Assembly (NCBI GenBank): GCA_029856295.1
Contig: JAHQWS010000016.1
Span: 1-10,829 of the forward strand
Length of the DNA: 10,829 nt
Source: Promethearchaeia archaeon
Lineage (GTDB): Archaea > Asgardarchaeota > Lokiarchaeia > Sigyniarchaeales > SOKP01
Direction of reading: 5' to 3'
The notes beneath the pieces were generated by a model, which ran no database searches, was not told the DNA's origin, and worked only from the letters and a program-made list of their open reading frames with translations. How positions within the stretch are numbered: the first letter of the stretch is position 1; every line of letters starts with the position of its first letter. The position numbers and the translations under genes are program-made. This document shows, in pieces, positions 7,487 to 10,829 of the stretch.

Positions 7487-7622
7487 AATTATTTGTTTAT
7501 ACTATACTACTATATATAAATACGCAGTAGAAAACAAAGGACATCGATTTAAGCAAAGTAAAATAACTAAAATTAATCTTATTTTTTCAACTTTCCTTTG
7601 AAGATAAGAAAAAGTAATGTGC
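7487..7622. other. Convergent thiDN/thiC gap with an orphan TATA-like element
   Basis: These 136 bp separate the 3' ends of thiDN and thiC. A striking TATATATAAATA lies at 7511-7522 on the + strand, with no coding sequence downstream in that direction. A T-run (ATTTTTT, 7581-7587) could end the thiDN transcript, and CTTTTTCTTATCTT on the minus strand (about 7602-7615) could end the thiC transcript. A 7-bp inverted repeat, CAAAGGA (7535-7541) with TCCTTTG (7594-7600), brackets a 52-nt stretch. The region may simply be A/T-rich spacer, or it may hold a small RNA gene. Confidence 0.3.
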
Positions 7623-8939
7623 TTATTCTTTTTTTTTCCTTTTACCTTCTAAAGCTTCTTTAAGTAATTTTATAGCACAAAATTCTCCACACATACTACA
7701 AACTTCATCTAATTCCTTAGCGCCATTTCTAAAGTGAATTTCTCTCGCTAATTCAGGATCCATTGATAAATTAATCATTTCTTGCCAATCTAAGTTTTTC
7801 CGAGCAATATCCATTTTATAATCCCAGTTTGAAGCTCTTGTTCCGTATCTAGCAATATTAACCGCATGAGCAGCTATCTTTGAGGCAATAACGCCCCTCT
7901 TTACTTCTTCTTTATTTGGTAGTCCTAAATGTTCACTAGGCGTAACATAGCACAAATAATCCGCCCCTGCTAATCCGGCTAAAGTTCCACCAATCGCGCT
8001 AACAATTTCATCATACCCTGGAGCGATGTCTGTAACTAATGGTCCTAACACATAAAATGGAGCTTCGTCGCACAATGATTTTTGCATTTTAATATTTCTC
8101 TCTACTTCATTAGCAGGAATATGACCTGGGCCCTCAACCATAACCTGGATATCCTTTTCCCATGCTCTCTTTACTAACTTAGAGATTTCTAGTAGTTCCT
8201 GTATTTGAGCATAATCAGTGGAGTCAATTATGCCACCAGGCCTCATACCATCGCCTAAAGATAATGTAAAATCGTATTCTTTTGCCATTTCAAGTAAGTA
8301 ATCATATCTCTTATTAAATGGGTTTTCTTGATTATGTTCTAAAATCCACGACGCCATGAAAGTGCCTCCTCTTGAAACAACCCCCATAGTTCGGGGATGG
8401 TCCACTAAATAATTTATGATCTCTTTTGTAACTCCAACGTGAATAGTAAAAAAATCTACACCTTCTTTTGCCTGTTCTTCTACAACATTAAACATATCAT
8501 CTTCATCCATTTGAATAATTGCCCCTTTGTTTTCCAAAGCTCTTAAGGCTACTTGATATATTGGTACCGTCCCTAAGGGAACTCTAACTTCATCAAGGAT
8601 TTTTTTCCTTATTGTGTTCACATCGGCTTCAGTTACCCCAGTACTTAAATCCATTACTGTATCGGCGCCATATTTAACTGCTATTTTTGCTTTTTCCACT
8701 TCTTCTTCAATATTACATACAGTTTTCGAAGAACCAATATTAGCATTGATTTTTACAAGTAATCCTTTTCCAATTCCTATTGGAGGTTCCAATTCACGCC
8801 GATTAGATTTTGGAACAATAATCCTTCCTTTTGCTACTCCACGTCGGATAAATTCTATATCTACTTGCTCGTTTTTAGCAACTATTTCCATTTCTTTAGT
8901 TGTTTTTCCATTTCTCGCAATTTTCATTAATGTTGACAA
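7623..8939 (-). CDS. thiC: Phosphomethylpyrimidine synthase ThiC
   Basis: ThiC is a radical-SAM enzyme that rearranges aminoimidazole ribotide into HMP-P, the pyrimidine precursor of thiamine. The protein has 438 residues, the short form without the long N-terminal extension of the E. coli enzyme. Recognisable blocks are IRRGVAKGRIIVPKSNRR (31-48), KINANIGSS (63-71), DTVMDLSTG (93-101), SRGGTFMASWIL (189-200), LSLGDGMRPG (226-235), MVEGPGHIP (267-275) and TDIAPGYDEIVSAIGG (303-318). The C-terminal cluster motif is C414-x2-C417-x3-C421, one residue tighter than the CX2CX4C of well-studied ThiC. The start is uncertain: TTG at 8939 gives MSTLMKIARNG, which fits the family N-terminus and has AGGT 8 nt upstream; ATG at 8927 removes four residues. 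BzaF-type 5-hydroxybenzimidazole synthases are close paralogues, but thiDN next door favours ThiC. No TPP riboswitch core was found upstream. Confidence 0.95.
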   Translation of the reverse strand: MSTLMKIARNGKTTKEMEIVAKNEQVDIEFIRRGVAKGRIIVPKSNRRELEPPIGIGKGLLVKINANIGSSKTVCNIEEEVEKAKIAVKYGADTVMDLSTGVTEADVNTIRKKILDEVRVPLGTVPIYQVALRALENKGAIIQMDEDDMFNVVEEQAKEGVDFFTIHVGVTKEIINYLVDHPRTMGVVSRGGTFMASWILEHNQENPFNKRYDYLLEMAKEYDFTLSLGDGMRPGGIIDSTDYAQIQELLEISKLVKRAWEKDIQVMVEGPGHIPANEVERNIKMQKSLCDEAPFYVLGPLVTDIAPGYDEIVSAIGGTLAGLAGADYLCYVTPSEHLGLPNKEEVKRGVIASKIAAHAVNIARYGTRASNWDYKMDIARKNLDWQEMINLSMDPELAREIHFRNGAKELDEVCSMCGEFCAIKLLKEALEGKRKKKE

Positions 8940-9091
8940 GTGTTAAGACCTTCTGTAAAAGTATTAGTTTCAATCGAATTACTTCAATACCTATATCAAA
9001 ATAATAATATTTGAATTATAACTTTTTGTTTATTAAATATTAATGTATTTTAAGATCTGTATTATATTAAATAGAAGTCTCCATATTCAAA
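8940..9091. promoter_or_regulatory. thiC upstream region (no gene, no recognised riboswitch)
   Basis: This 152-bp A/T-rich gap lies between the thiC start and the 3' end of the histidine-phosphatase gene. On the minus strand, TATA-like stretches occur at about 9014-9022 (GTTATAATT) and 8989-8998, either of which could drive thiC with a leader of about 30-60 nt. I searched by eye for the conserved CUGAGA and the second helix core of the TPP riboswitch and found neither. Confidence 0.3.
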
Positions 9092-9808
9092 TTAACATTT
9101 TGTAAAAGGGATGTCTTTCCACCACGGAGGATAATTAATCTCCTTTTTCCCTTCATTATAATAGAAGCTTAAGCTATTTTCCTTGAATTGTAGGATAAAT
9201 CCATCAAGATATTGTATCCACTGAGGAGTTGATAAAACACCAGCCCAATAGAATAAATATACTAGAATATGGAAATCATGGGTCACATATACACCCACTG
9301 TATTTGGTTCCATTGCCTGTAAATTTTGAGTTATTTCAAAAGCAGTCCGCTTGGCAAGGTCTATAGCAGGTTCGATCTCATTTTGGGGGTAATGTCCTGC
9401 TACCCAGTGATCTATAAAAAGATCAGAATCCCGCTCTACATATTCAATAAATCTTTCTCTGCTACACTTTATGGTCATTAAGGTTTCCATTTCTCCATGA
9501 AATATTGTTTTTCCCTTCTTGCTTTTAATGCCTTTATCTATATAGTCAGCAGTTTCTCTACACCTATCGATTGTGCTATGATAAATTTGATACGTTCTAT
9601 TATTGGGTAAAATACTCCCAAACTCAAACGCAGCATCTCTCCCTAATTGTGTAAGAGGGGCTTCAAATACCTTTGTAAGCTCTTCAGGTTCCTCTCGCGC
9701 TGAATGACGTATTACAATTATTGTCTTACAATTATTGTTTAATTGATTAGCATAAGAGAGAAGGTTTAGCACAGGTTTTCCCCATGCCACTTCGGATAAG
9801 ATCTTCAT
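9092..9808 (-). CDS. Histidine-phosphatase-fold protein (phosphoglycerate mutase/acid phosphatase superfamily)
   Basis: This 238-residue protein has the superfamily's phosphate pocket. IIVIRHSARE (30-39) holds the catalytic R34-H35, LTQLGRDAAFEFG (52-64) is the usual helix after it, and YHSTIDRCRETADYI (76-90) places R82 as the next phosphate-binding Arg. VYVTHDFHILVYLFYW (173-188) supplies the second His, H177. The pairing of RHS.R with T-H-D is closer to branch-2 histidine acid phosphatases than to the phosphoglycerate-mutase V.H.G, yet the short length is branch-1-like. No signal peptide or membrane helix is seen, so it is probably cytoplasmic. The substrate is unknown. The upstream TATA is close enough for a leaderless message. 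It is separated from thiC by 152 bp and may be read through into it, but nothing links its function to thiamine. Confidence 0.8.
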   Translation of the reverse strand: MKILSEVAWGKPVLNLLSYANQLNNNCKTIIVIRHSAREEPEELTKVFEAPLTQLGRDAAFEFGSILPNNRTYQIYHSTIDRCRETADYIDKGIKSKKGKTIFHGEMETLMTIKCSRERFIEYVERDSDLFIDHWVAGHYPQNEIEPAIDLAKRTAFEITQNLQAMEPNTVGVYVTHDFHILVYLFYWAGVLSTPQWIQYLDGFILQFKENSLSFYYNEGKKEINYPPWWKDIPFTKC

Positions 9809-9827
9809 TTTTAGCTGTATTATTTAA

Positions 9828-9836
9828 GTTATAAAT
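9828..9836 (-). promoter_or_regulatory. TATA box of the histidine-phosphatase gene, suggesting a leaderless transcript
   Basis: On the minus strand this reads ATTTATAAC. Its centre is about 24 bp from the ATG at 9808, which is the usual archaeal TATA-to-transcription-start distance. Transcription would therefore begin at or within a few bases of the ATG. No ribosome site is present, in agreement. Confidence 0.5.
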
Positions 9837-9967
9837 CTCACGTAAACCTTAGTATGTTTATTTTAAATTATTTAAAAGTTAAGAATTTTTCTAATTTAAT
9901 ATAAAAGGCACCTTTTTAACTATAACAATCATCAATGCTAAAAAATCCTAAAAATAAAAGTATACTA

Positions 9968-9994
9968 TTAATTCTTAAAAACTAATAGAATTAA
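9968..9994. repeat. 8-bp inverted repeat upstream of the alpha/beta hydrolase gene
   Basis: TTAATTCT (9968-9975) is perfectly repeated in inverse as AGAATTAA (9987-9994), with an 11-bp spacer. A second, offset pair, CTATTA (9965-9970) and TAATAG (9983-9988), overlaps it. The element lies about 30-55 bp before the hydrolase ATG, where an operator would overlap the promoter. In DNA this A/T-rich, an 8-bp palindrome can occur by chance. Confidence 0.3.
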
Positions 9995-10023
9995 AATTTA
10001 TTAAAGAAAAAGTGAACGTATTA

Positions 10024-10829
10024 ATGGTTAGTAAAGGGATGGAATTTGTTATTAAAACAATAAAAGAAAGAAATGCTCAAGATATTAAGGAAAGAGTCCA
10101 AAAAAGTCGTGATGGACTGGAAGATTTAGCTAAACTAGTAAAAGTTCCTAAAGATGTAAAATGTGTACCCCTTGATGTTAAAGGTATACCAGCTGAATGG
10201 GTTTCCGCTCCTGAGGCTCGAGAGGATAAAGTAATTTTCTATTTACATGGAGGAGGATATATAAGTGGCTCTATTAACTCTCATCGTGAACTTGTATCAA
10301 GGATTTCAAGGACGTCTAAGGCACGAGCTCTAATGATTGAATATCGCCTCGCACCAGAACATCCTTTCCCTGCCGCTGTAGAAGATTCTTCCAAGGCATA
10401 TAAATGGCTTATTGATGATCAAAACATTAGCCCCAAAAACATAATAGTAGCAGGTGATTCTGCCGGTGGGGGATTAACATTTGCAACCCTCTTAAATCTA
10501 CGCGATAACGGAATAACATTGCCTGCTGCTGCTGTTGGACTTTCTCCATGGACGGATTTAGGGATCACTGGAGAGTCATATAGAAACAACAGAAAAATAG
10601 ACCCTGTGGTATCTATAGATGGCATAATTTTTGATGCTGAATTATATTTAGGAGATACAGCCTATAAGAATCCTTTAGCTTCACCTCTTTATGGTGATTT
10701 AAAAGGTTTACCTCCAATGTATATTCAAGTGGGAACTGCTGAGCTTCTTCTTGATGATTCGGTAGTGCTTGCTAAACGGGCTAAAGAAGCGGGAGTTGAC
10801 GTTACCTTGGATATCTGGGATGATATGCC
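10024..10829 (+). CDS. HSL-family alpha/beta hydrolase (carboxylesterase/lipase), 3' end cut by window
   Basis: The reading frame stays open from ATG 10024 to the window end, giving 268 full codons. It belongs to the hormone-sensitive-lipase group (family IV): YLHGGGYISGS (73-83) is the oxyanion-hole HGGG, EYRLAPEHPFPAAVED (106-121) the conserved strand after it, and GDSAGG (144-149) the nucleophile elbow with S146. The acid falls in GTAELLLDD (237-245). Aligned to the family's D.LRD block, the acid position is E240, with D244 close by; some members do use Glu. The catalytic His, about 10 residues further on, lies beyond the window. A helical cap of about 45 residues precedes the core. The enzyme would hydrolyse short acyl esters in the cytoplasm; the true substrate is unknown. 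A GTGA 8 nt before the ATG is a weak ribosome site. Confidence 0.9.
   Translation, partial: MVSKGMEFVIKTIKERNAQDIKERVQKSRDGLEDLAKLVKVPKDVKCVPLDVKGIPAEWVSAPEAREDKVIFYLHGGGYISGSINSHRELVSRISRTSKARALMIEYRLAPEHPFPAAVEDSSKAYKWLIDDQNISPKNIIVAGDSAGGGLTFATLLNLRDNGITLPAAAVGLSPWTDLGITGESYRNNRKIDPVVSIDGIIFDAELYLGDTAYKNPLASPLYGDLKGLPPMYIQVGTAELLLDDSVVLAKRAKEAGVDVTLDIWDDM

Noticed and set aside
8614..8946. 110-codon open frame antisense to the thiC 5' end
   Set aside because: It is fully inside the well-conserved thiC coding sequence on the other strand and has no recognisable protein pattern.
8940..9091. TPP riboswitch upstream of thiC
   Set aside because: Expected because ThiC is often so controlled, but the conserved core segments are not present on the minus strand.
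10419..10625. 68-codon minus-strand frame inside the alpha/beta hydrolase
   Set aside because: It is antisense to the GDSAGG-containing hydrolase core, which is clearly the coding strand.
1..10829. CRISPR array, insertion sequence, tRNA or integrase
   Set aside because: No spaced direct repeats, transposase or integrase motifs, or tRNA cloverleaf pattern were recognised on either strand by eye.

Overview
The window is AT-rich and reads as archaeal. Promoters look like TATA boxes, several starts are leaderless or weakly led, and at least one ribosome site is GGTGA-type. Gene content is also archaeal: a ThiD-ThiN fusion, a short ThiC and a tungsten/molybdenum aldehyde ferredoxin oxidoreductase. 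A small protein with a textbook RING-H2 finger followed by TPR-like helices points to an Asgard (Lokiarchaeia-like) archaeon, because RING E3-type proteins are otherwise a eukaryotic signature. The lineage is an inference from content; there is no rRNA or other marker gene here.

Layout, left to right: (1) 106-1278 (-) is an M24 'pita-bread' peptidase-fold protein with degenerate metal ligands. It is divergent from (2) 1398-2819 (+), a Spinster-like MFS transporter. (3) 2848-4692 (-) is an AOR-family oxidoreductase, convergent with the transporter. (4) 4883-5308 (+) is a decayed sulfatase: its active-site end and C-terminal tail survive in one frame, but the middle is missing and two stops interrupt it. 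(5) 5493-6053 (+) is the RING-H2/TPR protein, 38 bp upstream of (6) 6092-7486 (+), the ThiD-ThiN fusion. (7) 7623-8939 (-) is ThiC, convergent with thiDN. (8) 9092-9808 (-) is a histidine-phosphatase-fold protein. (9) 10024 to the window end (+) is an HSL-type alpha/beta hydrolase, cut off by the window edge just before its catalytic His would be expected.

The clearest functional link is thiamine synthesis. ThiC makes HMP-P, the ThiD domain phosphorylates it to HMP-PP, and the ThiN domain condenses HMP-PP with the thiazole phosphate to give thiamine phosphate. The two genes are neighbours but converge, so they are not one operon, and I see no TPP riboswitch upstream of either. The remaining genes form short single-gene units of general metabolism. 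No CRISPR array, insertion sequence, tRNA or rRNA was recognised.

The observations most worth following up are the RING-H2/TPR protein, the metal-ligand loss in the M24 protein, the sulfatase relic, and a strong TATA-like element in the thiDN/thiC convergent gap with no gene downstream.
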